Below, piece by piece: positions 1 through 8,785 of a stretch of 48,441 nt of DNA. The position numbers and the translations under genes are program-made. The DNA lies in contig CAKZFX010000029.1 in NCBI GenBank assembly GCA_936908745.1, positions 1 through 48,441 of the forward strand, given 5' to 3'. The notes under the pieces were generated by a model that worked only from the letters and a program-made list of their open reading frames with translations, made no database searches and had not been told where the DNA came from. The stretch comes from an uncultured Chitinophagaceae bacterium (lineage in GTDB: Bacteria; Bacteroidota; Bacteroidia; Chitinophagales; Chitinophagaceae). Position 1 is the first letter of the stretch; each line of letters opens with the position of its first letter.

Positions 1-56
1 AGGCAATAGGCAATAGGCAATAGGCAATAGGCAATAGGCAATAGGCAATAGGCAAG
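1..56. repeat. 7-bp tandem repeat, unit AGGCAAT
   Basis: Seven perfect copies of AGGCAAT followed by a last copy that ends AGGCAAG. The array starts at the window edge, so its full length is unknown. It lies downstream of the DHHW lipoprotein gene and is followed at 89-121 by imperfect copies of CACGACTCAT. It has no spacers, so it is a simple microsatellite and not a CRISPR array. Arrays like this can change length by slippage. Confidence 0.9.
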
Positions 57-128
57 AAATTGCTAACTGTAAAGATACTTCGGTTTTCACGAACTCACGA
101 CTCATGATTCACGACTCATAACTCCGGG

Positions 129-1166
129 CTAACGACTCCGCACTAGTCCTTTAATATCGTCAATATGAAACTGCGTATGCGCTGCAAAGATGTTGTTGAT
201 AAAAAGTAACTCGTTAATACCTTCAGCTTTTAGCATCGCGATAAAATCTCCTTTATAGCTTCGCTGGTCCACCACGATTATCTTTTCGTAATTGTTTACA
301 AGAAAAGGCGCAAAGGCATTGCCGTATGATTCTTTGACAAGAGCGATCTTTCTTCCGTTTTTGTGTTGTGTTTCAATTTTGCAAATGGGTAAATCTCCCT
401 GCAGGAAAACAGAATAGCTGTTGTCGCCACGTACCTGCTCTGCATACATATTCGACCTGGCCCAATAGCCAATAGAACTACTGCCAATATAAAAGTTAGA
501 CGAATCAGGAAACAAGTAATATCGTACAGAGTCAGGATTGTTTTTTAAAACCGCTGAACGGGTGATGCGATGAAAGAAACCTAAAAAGCCGGGCTTCACT
601 TTGGATGGAATAGTATCTAAAGAAACAGGGGTAAGATGCGCTGCTTTACAAAACGCCACATACGCATAATAAGCGCCAAGACTTGTCCAGTGATGATCGG
701 TATTGAAATAAATATACTCGCTGCGGTGTTTTCTTATTTCATCTACAGGGTTGATCTTAATGATACCCGGGTCTTCGGCCGCAAAAATCGCATCTATTGA
801 TTCCTTTGCAGGTTTGGCTAAATCCTTATAACGTTCCGTGATCTCAAACTCAAATCCGTTTGGGATCACGAGGTTGTAAATTTTCAGTCCCGGTACTTTC
901 AGCCGGCTGTACATATTGATCACGTCGGCATATTTCTTTCCCATGGTGGCACCACCGCTGAACACCTCAAAGCCACGGTTTTTAAAGATAAATACTGCGC
1001 CTTTCCGTACACCCACCTGTCCGTCATCAGGCAAAATACGTGGAATAATCACCGAATCTTTCTTAGGAACAGCAGCGATGGTATCAACCGGCGGTTGATC
1101 GTTTTTGCTGTGGTTATTACAGGAAACAACTAACAGGCTGCACAGGATGGCGCAAAGAATTTTCAT
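129..1166 (-). CDS. DHHW-family lipoprotein, likely polysaccharide O-acetylation factor
   Basis: A 345-residue protein of the DHHW family, related to AlgX/AlgJ SGNH-type proteins that help O-acetylate exported polysaccharides. The N-terminus is a lipoprotein signal (VVSC, Cys16), so it should sit at the periplasmic face of a membrane. The DHHW motif is at 157-160 and the KESYGNAF segment near residue 280 carries the presumed nucleophile serine. It is the last gene of a unit with a second DHHW protein and an MBOAT acyltransferase. It closely matches the C-terminal two thirds of its upstream neighbour but lacks the roughly 90-residue membrane-anchored N-terminal part. Tandem duplication followed by replacement of the N-terminus is inferred. 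Substrate unknown. Confidence 0.85.
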   Translation of the reverse strand: MKILCAILCSLLVVSCNNHSKNDQPPVDTIAAVPKKDSVIIPRILPDDGQVGVRKGAVFIFKNRGFEVFSGGATMGKKYADVINMYSRLKVPGLKIYNLVIPNGFEFEITERYKDLAKPAKESIDAIFAAEDPGIIKINPVDEIRKHRSEYIYFNTDHHWTSLGAYYAYVAFCKAAHLTPVSLDTIPSKVKPGFLGFFHRITRSAVLKNNPDSVRYYLFPDSSNFYIGSSSIGYWARSNMYAEQVRGDNSYSVFLQGDLPICKIETQHKNGRKIALVKESYGNAFAPFLVNNYEKIIVVDQRSYKGDFIAMLKAEGINELLFINNIFAAHTQFHIDDIKGLVRSR

Positions 1167-1252
1167 ATTGGTTCATTATCTGTGATTCGCAGCTAAGCGT
1201 ACAATAGATGCGGAGCGAAAGCATTGCTTTAACAACAACTACCAATTACAAA

Positions 1253-1303
1253 CTTGCCTGCCCCGGGTGAGCCCGAAACCTTTCTGACCGACCGGCAGGC
1301 AAG
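1253..1303. repeat. inverted repeat between the two DHHW genes
   Basis: CTTGCCTGCC (1253-1262) is the exact reverse complement of GGCAGGCAAG (1294-1303), and the spacer holds a small CGGG/CCCG hairpin. It lies just beyond the stop of the upstream DHHW gene. It could act as a transcription attenuator or be a dispersed palindromic repeat. There is no strong T-run on the minus strand, so a terminator role is not clear. Confidence 0.6.
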
Positions 1304-1313
1304 AAACTACAAA

Positions 1314-2579
1314 CTACTTCCTCAATCCTTTTATTTTATCAATATGGAAAGGTGTATGGGCTGCGAAAATATTATTGATGAACAGCAGTTCATTGATACC
1401 TTCTGCTTTCAGCATCGCGATAAAATCGCCGGTATAATAACGCTGGTCAACGACAATTACTTTTTCATAATTGTTGATAAGGAACGGCGCAAACGCATTA
1501 CCATACGACTCTTTCACAATAGCGATCTTGCGCCCGTTCTTATGCTGCGTTTCCATTTTTACAATTGGTAAATCACCTTGCAGGAAAACCGAATAACTAT
1601 TTGTACCTTTAGCGCCTTCGCCATACATTTTTGATTTATTCCATGCGCCGATCTTTGTGCTGCCAATATAAAAGTTCACAGAATCTTTAAAGAGATAATA
1701 ACGGACGGAATCAGGATTCGATTGCAGTTTGGGGTCTCTTGTCAGGCGATACAAGGAACCCAGAAAGGTTTGCTTTACTTTGGATGGAACAGTGTCAATG
1801 GACACAGGCGTCAGCCCGGCTGTTTGACAAAATGCACGGTATGCATAATAAGCACCAAGGCTTGTCCAGTGGTGATCGGTATTGAAATAAATATACTCGC
1901 TGCGATGTTTTCTTATTTCGTCAATCGCCCATACTTTTTTGATATTGGAGTCAAGTGTATTGTAAATGTTTTCAATGGCCGGTCTGTTTGGCTTTTGCAG
2001 CTTCTGGTATTTTTCTGTCAGCTCAAACTCCAATGCCACAGGTATGATCAGGTTGTAAACCTGTATATCCGGGCTCAATGTTTTATTATAACCATTGATC
2101 ACGTTGGCATAAGACTTACCCATGGCTTCGCCGCCGCCAAACATTTCAAATGCACGGTTTTTGAAAACAAATACACGTTTTTTGATCTCGCCTGTTGCGC
2201 CATCATCAGGTAAAGGTCCGTCCGCAGGTTTCTTTTTGGTCGTGTCTTCGCCTTGTGCCACGTCGGTTTCATTCACCGGCTCATAGATCTGTATTTCAGA
2301 TGATTGAAAACCTAACTTACTTTTAAAATTGCCGGAAAATGAAATCCAGTTATCGCGGTAAGGGAAATTATCGGCGTAATAATTTTCGATATTCTTAAAA
2401 TACTTACCACTCCACAATGCACTGTCAGAATATTCGGGAAAGCTCGCCAGCTTCCTGTTTTCCATTTCAGACACATCTTTCTTCTTCATGGCCAAAGACG
2501 CCACGCCACCCAGCAATAACAGGCCGCAGAAAACAGCCACGTTTGTTATATGTATCTTTTTATTAGTTGACTCGCTCAT
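1314..2579 (-). CDS. DHHW-family membrane-anchored protein, polysaccharide O-acetylation
   Basis: A 421-residue DHHW-family protein. One N-terminal membrane segment at about 12-30 anchors it, leaving an SGNH-like domain in the periplasm. The motif DHHW is at 235-238 and the presumed catalytic serine is Ser358 in KESYGNAF. The segment with ENRKLASFPE near 40-50 is typical of the N-terminal part of this family. It starts 30 bases after the stop of the MBOAT gene on the same strand, the classic AlgI/AlgJ-like arrangement in which MBOAT moves acyl groups across the membrane and the DHHW protein transfers them. A low-complexity, charged linker at 105-130 separates the two regions. The polysaccharide involved cannot be told from this window. 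Confidence 0.88.
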   Translation of the reverse strand: MSESTNKKIHITNVAVFCGLLLLGGVASLAMKKKDVSEMENRKLASFPEYSDSALWSGKYFKNIENYYADNFPYRDNWISFSGNFKSKLGFQSSEIQIYEPVNETDVAQGEDTTKKKPADGPLPDDGATGEIKKRVFVFKNRAFEMFGGGEAMGKSYANVINGYNKTLSPDIQVYNLIIPVALEFELTEKYQKLQKPNRPAIENIYNTLDSNIKKVWAIDEIRKHRSEYIYFNTDHHWTSLGAYYAYRAFCQTAGLTPVSIDTVPSKVKQTFLGSLYRLTRDPKLQSNPDSVRYYLFKDSVNFYIGSTKIGAWNKSKMYGEGAKGTNSYSVFLQGDLPIVKMETQHKNGRKIAIVKESYGNAFAPFLINNYEKVIVVDQRYYTGDFIAMLKAEGINELLFINNIFAAHTPFHIDKIKGLRK

Positions 2580-2609
2580 AATCGTTGCTTCAAAATTTTT
2601 GGGGCCGGA

Positions 2610-4037
2610 TCAAAACCGGAAATAGATAAACGGATTATAACTTTTACCCACTAATTGTGCCACACATAAGAAAAGCAGGAATACATTGAAACCTATGGAC
2701 AATGTATCATACACCGTAACACGGCTTGTTTTCTTTTCAATCCATCCTTTCACCACATGATACACGGGCATACAAAGTATAAGTGCAAGGATTAACCAGA
2801 ACAAATGCGCCGTTACTGTATTTGTTAAATCAAGGTTGCCATCTGCATTGCCAGTGAAGGCAAACATTTTTTGAACGTAGGCAAACAGCATTTGCGTATC
2901 GGTGAAATAAAAAATAACCCAGCCCGGGATGATGATCGCCAGCGCATAGATATGTGAAATAAAACCCGGCGCTTTTTCCAGCCAGCGCAAAAGAAAGGCT
3001 CTTTCCAGGGCGATAAAAATGAAAAAATACAATCCCCAGAAAATAAAATTCCAGCTCGGCCCGTGCCACATACCCGTGAGGAACCAGACGATAAATAAAT
3101 TCAGGTAAACCCTTTTCTTATTTCCACCCAATGGTATATAAACATAATCCCTGAAAATACTTCCCAGCGAAATATGCCACCGTCGCCAGAATTCGCCAAT
3201 GGATTTGGAGATATAAGGATAATTGAAGTTTTCGCGGAAGTGGAAACCAAACATTCTTCCCAAACCGATTGCCATGTCCGAATAACCGGAAAAGTCAAAA
3301 TAGATCTGGATGGCAAACATCAGCAAGCCGAACCATGCTTCCATGCTGGACAAAGAAGCCAGTTCGGTAAATGTCAGCGGGTCAACGTTATCACCCATGT
3401 ACTTTCTCACCAGCTCGGCAGCGATATTGGCGATCACCACTTTTTTAAACAAACCGATACAAAAGCGGGAAACACCCAAACTAAAATCGGTGAGATTTTC
3501 GCGCCGCCCATAGATCTCTTTTTCTACGTGGGCATACCGGATGATCGGCCCGGCTACCAGCGAAGAGAACAACGATACATACATTAAGAAATTTGGAAAA
3601 TTTCGCTGCGCTTTGATATCGCCCCGGTAAACATCCACTACGTACGAGATGGTATGAAATGTATAAAACGAAATACCCAGCGGCAAGGCATAGCCCGGTG
3701 CTGTAAACGAGGTGCCGAGCAAACCATTGACCTGGTCAACTATAAACTTATCGTACTTGAAAGTGGCCAGCAGGGCAAGGTTAAAGACGACGGTAAAGGT
3801 GACGCCTATTTTCGCCCATTTGGTGCCCCGGTGTTTATCTATAAAAATGGAATTGCCCCAATCCACGAGTGAGGAAAGGATCAATAATGAAATCCAGATC
3901 GGTTCGCCCCAACCATAAAATGCCAATGAAAAAATGATCAGTACCCAATTTCTCCAGGCCGGGTTTTTAGTGCTGTAATACAATAAAAGGCATGAGGGGA
4001 GAAATATAAAAAGGAAAAACAGGCTTGCGAATACCAT
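2610..4037 (-). CDS. MBOAT family O-acyltransferase (AlgI-like)
   Basis: A 475-residue multi-pass membrane protein of the membrane-bound O-acyltransferase family. Seen in the sequence are GISFYTFHTISYVVDVYRG in the middle, the FWRRWHISLG segment, and FLTGMWHGPSWNFIFWG, whose His is the family's conserved catalytic residue. Length and order of motifs fit AlgI/DltB-type proteins. In the AlgI model the protein passes acetyl groups from the cytoplasm to a periplasmic SGNH/DHHW partner. Two such partners are encoded directly downstream, so this is the first gene of a three-gene unit. Specific substrate unknown. Confidence 0.93.
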   Translation of the reverse strand: MVFASLFFLFIFLPSCLLLYYSTKNPAWRNWVLIIFSLAFYGWGEPIWISLLILSSLVDWGNSIFIDKHRGTKWAKIGVTFTVVFNLALLATFKYDKFIVDQVNGLLGTSFTAPGYALPLGISFYTFHTISYVVDVYRGDIKAQRNFPNFLMYVSLFSSLVAGPIIRYAHVEKEIYGRRENLTDFSLGVSRFCIGLFKKVVIANIAAELVRKYMGDNVDPLTFTELASLSSMEAWFGLLMFAIQIYFDFSGYSDMAIGLGRMFGFHFRENFNYPYISKSIGEFWRRWHISLGSIFRDYVYIPLGGNKKRVYLNLFIVWFLTGMWHGPSWNFIFWGLYFFIFIALERAFLLRWLEKAPGFISHIYALAIIIPGWVIFYFTDTQMLFAYVQKMFAFTGNADGNLDLTNTVTAHLFWLILALILCMPVYHVVKGWIEKKTSRVTVYDTLSIGFNVFLLFLCVAQLVGKSYNPFIYFRF

Positions 4038-4172
4038 AAAGGCGGGTTGAGGAATAAGTTGGCTGTGAAAATACTATTTTAGGTGAAATCTATATGCAGA
4101 GAAACAAAAAATAGCAGTAACAACCAATACCCTTAGGTTGGTATTTAATAATTGCTAAGAAAGTAACGGGGA

Positions 4173-5669
4173 TCAGATCAGTTCCTTTCGCAGCCTCGCC
4201 ACCGGGATATTCAACTGCTCCCTGTACTTGGCCACCGTGCGGCGGGCAATATTATAGCCTTTTTCCTGCAGTAGCTCGGTGAGGCGTTCGTCGCTCAAGG
4301 GGCGTTTCTTGCTTTCACCTTCAATCAGGTCGCTCAGGATCTTTTTCACCTCGCGGGTAGACACTTCTTCGCCGCTGTCGGTGGTCAATGATTCGCTAAA
4401 AAAGAACTTGAGACGGTAGGTACCAAACTCCGTTTGCACAAACTTGCTGTTGGCCACACGGCTTACAGTAGAAATATCAAGATTGGTTTTTTCTGCAATA
4501 TCCTTCAGGATCATCGGGCGCATATTCGTTTCATCACCCGTCAGGAAGAAATCATACTGGTGTTCCATGATCGCATTCATGGTGCTCAGGAGCGTATGCT
4601 GGCGCTGTTTGATGGCATCAATAAACCATTTGGCAGCGTCTATCTTTTGTTTGATAAAAAGAACGGCTTCTTTCTGGCGTTTATCTTTTTTGGAACCACG
4701 GTCATAATCCTTCAGCATATCGCGGTAGCCTTCACTGATACGCAGTTCAGGCGCATTGCGGCTGTTCAGGGTCAGTTCCAGTTTGCCCGCATTATTCATG
4801 ATAAAGAAATCGGGCACCACATAGCTTTCGGCTTTGTTGATCTCGCCTACATTGCCACCCGGTTTAGGATTCAGCCGGACGATCTGCATCATCACTTCTT
4901 TCAACTGCTCTTCGTCGAGGTTCAGCCCACGCTGTATCTTTTCATAATGCTTCTTGGTAAACTCATCAAAATAGCGTTCGATCGCTTTGATGGCGAGTTC
5001 CACCGGTTTGCCTTCATCTTTCTGACGATGCAATTGTATCAATAAACATTCCTGTAAATCTCTTGCGGCAACGCCGGCAGGTTCAAACTGCTGGATGCGG
5101 CGGATAATCGTTTCCACATCTTCTTCCGTGGCAATGATATTTTGACGGAAAGCCAGGTCATCCACGATAGCGGAAGTTTCCCTGCGCAGGTAGCCATCTT
5201 CGTCAATGCTGCCGACGATCTGCTCGGCAATCTTCTGTTCTTTTTCATCCAGTTTCAATAAACCCAACTGGTCAAGCAGGAGTTCGTAAAAACTGGTTTC
5301 TGTTTTAAAGGGAAGTTGTTTTTTATCGTCGTCTTCGGGATAATTGTCGTCTCTTAACTTATAATCGCCCACTTCGTCATCACCTTCAGAAACATATTCG
5401 CTGACATCAATATTATCGTATTCGTCCTCGCTGCCATCCATCTCTTCATATTCTTCTTCGGCATTGGCTTCTGAAAATTCATCTTTTATTTCATCCGCAT
5501 TTTCATCATGCTTCTCTTCGTCCAGTTCCAGTGCGGGATTTTCTTCCAGTTCTTCTTTGATACGTTCTTCCAGGTTGGCCGTAGGTACCTGCAACAGTTT
5601 CATTAACTGAATCTGCTGAGGCGACAATTTTTGCAGTAACTTCTGTTGTAAACTCTGGCTAAGTGCCAT
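4173..5669 (-). CDS. rpoN: RNA polymerase sigma-54 factor
   Basis: Sigma-54 of about 498 residues, directing RNA polymerase to -24/-12 promoters in concert with AAA+ activators. Visible parts in order are the N-terminal activator-interacting region beginning MALSQSLQQKLLQKLSP, a long acidic linker rich in Asp and Glu, the core-binding region, and the C-terminal RpoN box ARRTVAKYRE. The start at 5669 is chosen over an ATG 25 codons upstream because it has an AGGAGAAC ribosome site at the right distance, uncommon in this phylum, and because family members start with the MALSQ-type sequence. It stands alone, divergent from a small secreted protein gene. Confidence 0.96.
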   Translation of the reverse strand: MALSQSLQQKLLQKLSPQQIQLMKLLQVPTANLEERIKEELEENPALELDEEKHDENADEIKDEFSEANAEEEYEEMDGSEDEYDNIDVSEYVSEGDDEVGDYKLRDDNYPEDDDKKQLPFKTETSFYELLLDQLGLLKLDEKEQKIAEQIVGSIDEDGYLRRETSAIVDDLAFRQNIIATEEDVETIIRRIQQFEPAGVAARDLQECLLIQLHRQKDEGKPVELAIKAIERYFDEFTKKHYEKIQRGLNLDEEQLKEVMMQIVRLNPKPGGNVGEINKAESYVVPDFFIMNNAGKLELTLNSRNAPELRISEGYRDMLKDYDRGSKKDKRQKEAVLFIKQKIDAAKWFIDAIKQRQHTLLSTMNAIMEHQYDFFLTGDETNMRPMILKDIAEKTNLDISTVSRVANSKFVQTEFGTYRLKFFFSESLTTDSGEEVSTREVKKILSDLIEGESKKRPLSDERLTELLQEKGYNIARRTVAKYREQLNIPVARLRKELI

Positions 5670-5788
5670 ATAGGTTCTCCTGGGTTTAAAAATGGCTGGC
5701 TTGATTTTGCCGGTGAAACGAGGCTTCGGCAAAAGTTCTGCCAAATATCAAAAATCAAGCCGTAAATTTAGGGACAAATAGTTGAAGT

Positions 5789-6226
5789 ATGGTGCAACGG
5801 GTTGTTATAATATTTGTTGTTTTGATCTTGTACCTTGATAGCGAAAGTTTTGGGCAACATGAAAATGGGATTAGAAAGAAAAAACCATTATATGAAAATC
5901 TTTTGTTTCCGGGAGCTTTAAATATGGATGCTGCTGCCCGCATCAAACTTCCCATCAATTATGCTACACTGAACAATTTTCACGTTGAAAAGCAATTACA
6001 AAAAGAGTTCAGTCTCACCGATTCGGCTTCTTTCAATAAACCACAGCCTTTTTCTTTATTCAATAATTACATCAAGCCGGACCATTACAGCAGTCACCTC
6101 GGTTTCTTTTGTCAAAAAGAATTGCAGCTGGAAAAAATGACCAATGTACCGATCCGTTTACGCTTAGGCTCGCTGGACTATGTAAACTATTTGGAACAAA
6201 AACCCAATGCGATCAAACCCCACTAA
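5789..6226 (+). CDS. hypothetical secreted protein
   Basis: A 145-residue protein that I do not recognise. The first 22 residues form a hydrophobic signal peptide ending near SFGQ, so export is likely. The mature part is rich in Asn, Phe and Tyr and has a single Cys. It is divergent from rpoN, with about 120 bases between the two starts, and its stop overlaps the nhaA stop by four bases tail to tail. The clean signal peptide and the tight fit between neighbours support a real gene. Confidence 0.65.
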   Translation: MVQRVVIIFVVLILYLDSESFGQHENGIRKKKPLYENLLFPGALNMDAAARIKLPINYATLNNFHVEKQLQKEFSLTDSASFNKPQPFSLFNNYIKPDHYSSHLGFFCQKELQLEKMTNVPIRLRLGSLDYVNYLEQKPNAIKPH

Positions 6227-7398
6227 ACTTCTTCGTTGGTTGTGTTACGATTCGTACGTTTTACAATGATGTAGCCGATAACGCCTGCTATCAATGAGGA
6301 AATAAGGATAGTTATTTTAGAATGCTGAATGACCTGTTGATCGGTGAAAGCCAGCAAGCTGATAAAAATAGACATGGTAAACCCGATTCCGGCCAGCATT
6401 CCCACACCGGCCAATTGCGCCCAGTTTACATTTTGTGGCAATTTTGCCATCCGCCATTTCACCGCCAGCAAACAAAATAGCAGGATGCCGATTGGTTTTC
6501 CCAACACAAGACCCGTTAAAATACCAAGGCTGTTTTTATCACTCAATGTCTGGCCCAATCCATCGTTAAAGATGATCGCTGTGTTGGCAAATGCAAACAA
6601 GGGAACAATAAAAAACGCAACAGGTATATGCAGCCATCGTTGCAATTGACTTGATGCTGTATTTTCACTGCCATCGCCAAAGGGAATAGCAAAGGCCAGC
6701 AACACACCCGTGATCGTAGCATGTACGCCTGATTGCAACATGCAATACCACATGATAACGCCACCGATAAGATAAAAAGCAAGCTGCCGCACACGCAGAC
6801 GATTCAGCACCAACAACAAAGCAAAAATGCCCAATGCGATAAAAAGATAACTCGTGTGTAATTCACTGGTATAAAAAACAGCGATGATAAGGATAGCGCC
6901 GAGATCATCAATAATGGCTAATGCGGTCAGGAAAACTTTCAACGCCAGCGGTACTTTATTGCCCACCAGCGAAAGAATGCCCAATGCAAATGCGATATCC
7001 GTCGCCATCGGGATGCCAAACCCGCTTTGTGTGGAGGTCCCGTTATTAAATGCAAAATGGAAAAGTGCCGGTACTAACATACCGCCAATAGCAGCCACCA
7101 CCGGCAACGCCGCATTTTTGATACTCGACAATTCACCGGCATACAACTCCCGTTTGATTTCCAATCCTACCAATAAAAAAAAGATGGCCATCAGCCCATC
7201 GTTGATCCATTGTTCTATGCTAAGGTTGAGACGGAGGCCGGCAACGCTTGCATCAGCGCTGCGGTGCCAGAAATGAAGATATTCTTCGCCAATAATGAAA
7301 TTGGCCAAACACAGGCTGAATAGCGTACAGGCGATCAATACGATCCCTGAACTTTTTTCGCTGTGAAAAAAGTTGTTGAACAATCGGGTGGCCTTCAT
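6223..7398 (-). CDS. nhaA: Na+/H+ antiporter NhaA
   Basis: A 391-residue inner-membrane antiporter that exchanges Na+ (or Li+) out for H+ in, important for pH and salt balance. The sequence has about 11-12 hydrophobic segments and the family's ion-binding residues: Asp164-Asp165 in AIIDDLGA, and Asp134 in MATDIAFALG. Length matches the single-domain NhaA family. It is separated from the aminotransferase gene upstream by only about 30 bases on the same strand, so co-transcription is possible, but no functional link is apparent. Confidence 0.96.
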   Translation of the reverse strand: MKATRLFNNFFHSEKSSGIVLIACTLFSLCLANFIIGEEYLHFWHRSADASVAGLRLNLSIEQWINDGLMAIFFLLVGLEIKRELYAGELSSIKNAALPVVAAIGGMLVPALFHFAFNNGTSTQSGFGIPMATDIAFALGILSLVGNKVPLALKVFLTALAIIDDLGAILIIAVFYTSELHTSYLFIALGIFALLLVLNRLRVRQLAFYLIGGVIMWYCMLQSGVHATITGVLLAFAIPFGDGSENTASSQLQRWLHIPVAFFIVPLFAFANTAIIFNDGLGQTLSDKNSLGILTGLVLGKPIGILLFCLLAVKWRMAKLPQNVNWAQLAGVGMLAGIGFTMSIFISLLAFTDQQVIQHSKITILISSLIAGVIGYIIVKRTNRNTTNEEV

Positions 7399-7429
7399 GT
7401 GCCGCCGGGTAAAATGGTGTTATAAAAAA

Positions 7430-8632
7430 TCAGCCTTTCAGCACTTGCCTGATAACGGCAATCATCTTCTCGCCTTTCTCTTTGATCTGTTCTTCTGTCC
7501 ACAATAAACTGATGGACGTGGAAATGCAACGGCTCATGATCGCATCGCTGGCGGCAAAATCTTTGGTCGCATGTTTTACCACCGCTGCTTTATGTTCATC
7601 GCTCAATGCGTTCAATGTAACCGCTTGTTTCAAATGGTCCCACTTGCGTATATAGTGCCAGTTATTATCAAACCAGTAAAAATTGCCGGGTAAAATGCCT
7701 TGTGCTTTTAACTCAGCCACCACTGCTCTTGTTTGTGCCTCTGTTGGCAAAAACCAGCTGATAAAAGTGCAGCTATCACCCGACGGATCGGGCAAACGAC
7801 GGAACGAAACTTCCGGCACTTGTTCCAAATAACTTTTCAGCAAGCCATGATTTTTTTTCTGGATGCTTAAAAACTCCGGCAGTCTTTTGATCTGTGCCAA
7901 ACCCACTGCCGCATGCAATTCAGAAATGCGGTAGTTATAACCAATAAACGGGTGCAAATCGGCGCCACGGTCGGCACCTTTATGATCATGGCCATGATCG
8001 GTGTAACCATCGGATTTGATATACAGCTCCTCACTATTCATCAACACCACACCGCCTTCGGCACAGGTCATTGTTTTTACAAAATCGAAACTGAAAGTAC
8101 CGGCATCGCCGATAGTGCCCAGTTGTTTGCCTTTATAGCTGGCGCCGATGCTCTGGCAGGCATCTTCCAGTAAAATGAGGTTATGTTCTTTGCAAATCGC
8201 CTGCAAGGCGTCCATATCGGCCATGCTGCCGCACATATGTACCGGCATCACCGCCTTTGTTTTGGGCGTGATGGCTTTTTTAACCGCTGCAGGGTCCAGC
8301 GTAAGCGTGTCATCCACGTCTACGAACACAGGAATGGCCCCTACGCTCAATACAGCCTCAAAGGAGGCCACAAACGTGAAAGAAGGGGTAATGACCTCGT
8401 CGCCGTAGCCTATGCCCAATGCGCTCATAGCGGTCGTAAGCGCAGAAGTGCCGCTGGAGGTCAGTTGTGCGTATTTGGCGCCAAAATGGCTGCAAATCGC
8501 TTCTTCGAGCTCTTTGGCCTTCCAGGTGCCCTTACGAGGGCCGTCAAAGCCATAGCGCATCAGGATGCCTGTTTCCAGCACATCGTTTACTTCTTTTCTT
8601 TCTTTGTCGCTCCAGAGTTCAAAACCGGGCAT
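7430..8632 (-). CDS. DegT/DnrJ/EryC1/StrS family aminotransferase
   Basis: A 400-residue PLP-dependent enzyme of the sugar aminotransferase family, which typically makes amino sugars for lipopolysaccharide, glycans or secondary metabolites. The PLP lysine is Lys186 in FDFVKTMTCAEGG, with the usual following Gly pair, and Asp157 in LLEDACQS is the pyridine-nitrogen partner. TSSGTSALTTA near 58-68 is the phosphate-binding segment. No sugar epimerase, dehydratase or glycosyltransferase gene is nearby, so the substrate cannot be assigned from context. Downstream nhaA follows closely. Confidence 0.9.
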   Translation of the reverse strand: MPGFELWSDKERKEVNDVLETGILMRYGFDGPRKGTWKAKELEEAICSHFGAKYAQLTSSGTSALTTAMSALGIGYGDEVITPSFTFVASFEAVLSVGAIPVFVDVDDTLTLDPAAVKKAITPKTKAVMPVHMCGSMADMDALQAICKEHNLILLEDACQSIGASYKGKQLGTIGDAGTFSFDFVKTMTCAEGGVVLMNSEELYIKSDGYTDHGHDHKGADRGADLHPFIGYNYRISELHAAVGLAQIKRLPEFLSIQKKNHGLLKSYLEQVPEVSFRRLPDPSGDSCTFISWFLPTEAQTRAVVAELKAQGILPGNFYWFDNNWHYIRKWDHLKQAVTLNALSDEHKAAVVKHATKDFAASDAIMSRCISTSISLLWTEEQIKEKGEKMIAVIRQVLKG

Positions 8633-8785
8633 AGTATGTTTATTAGTTGATAAGTTAAAAGGTTAACAGGTACTGACAGTTTGAATTTTTCCTGCTGAAA
8701 ACAGATCAGCGGGAGATTCTTTTTCTCCTTCAAACTGTTACATTACCGTTACCGCAAAGATAAAAAGACGTGTTATCTTCTTCAA

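Noticed and set aside
1..56. CRISPR array
   Set aside because: The 7-bp units are directly joined with no spacers, and no cas genes are in the window.
1254..2213. Plus-strand frames opposite the DHHW gene
   Set aside because: They are antisense shadows of strongly conserved protein-coding sequence and encode nothing recognisable.
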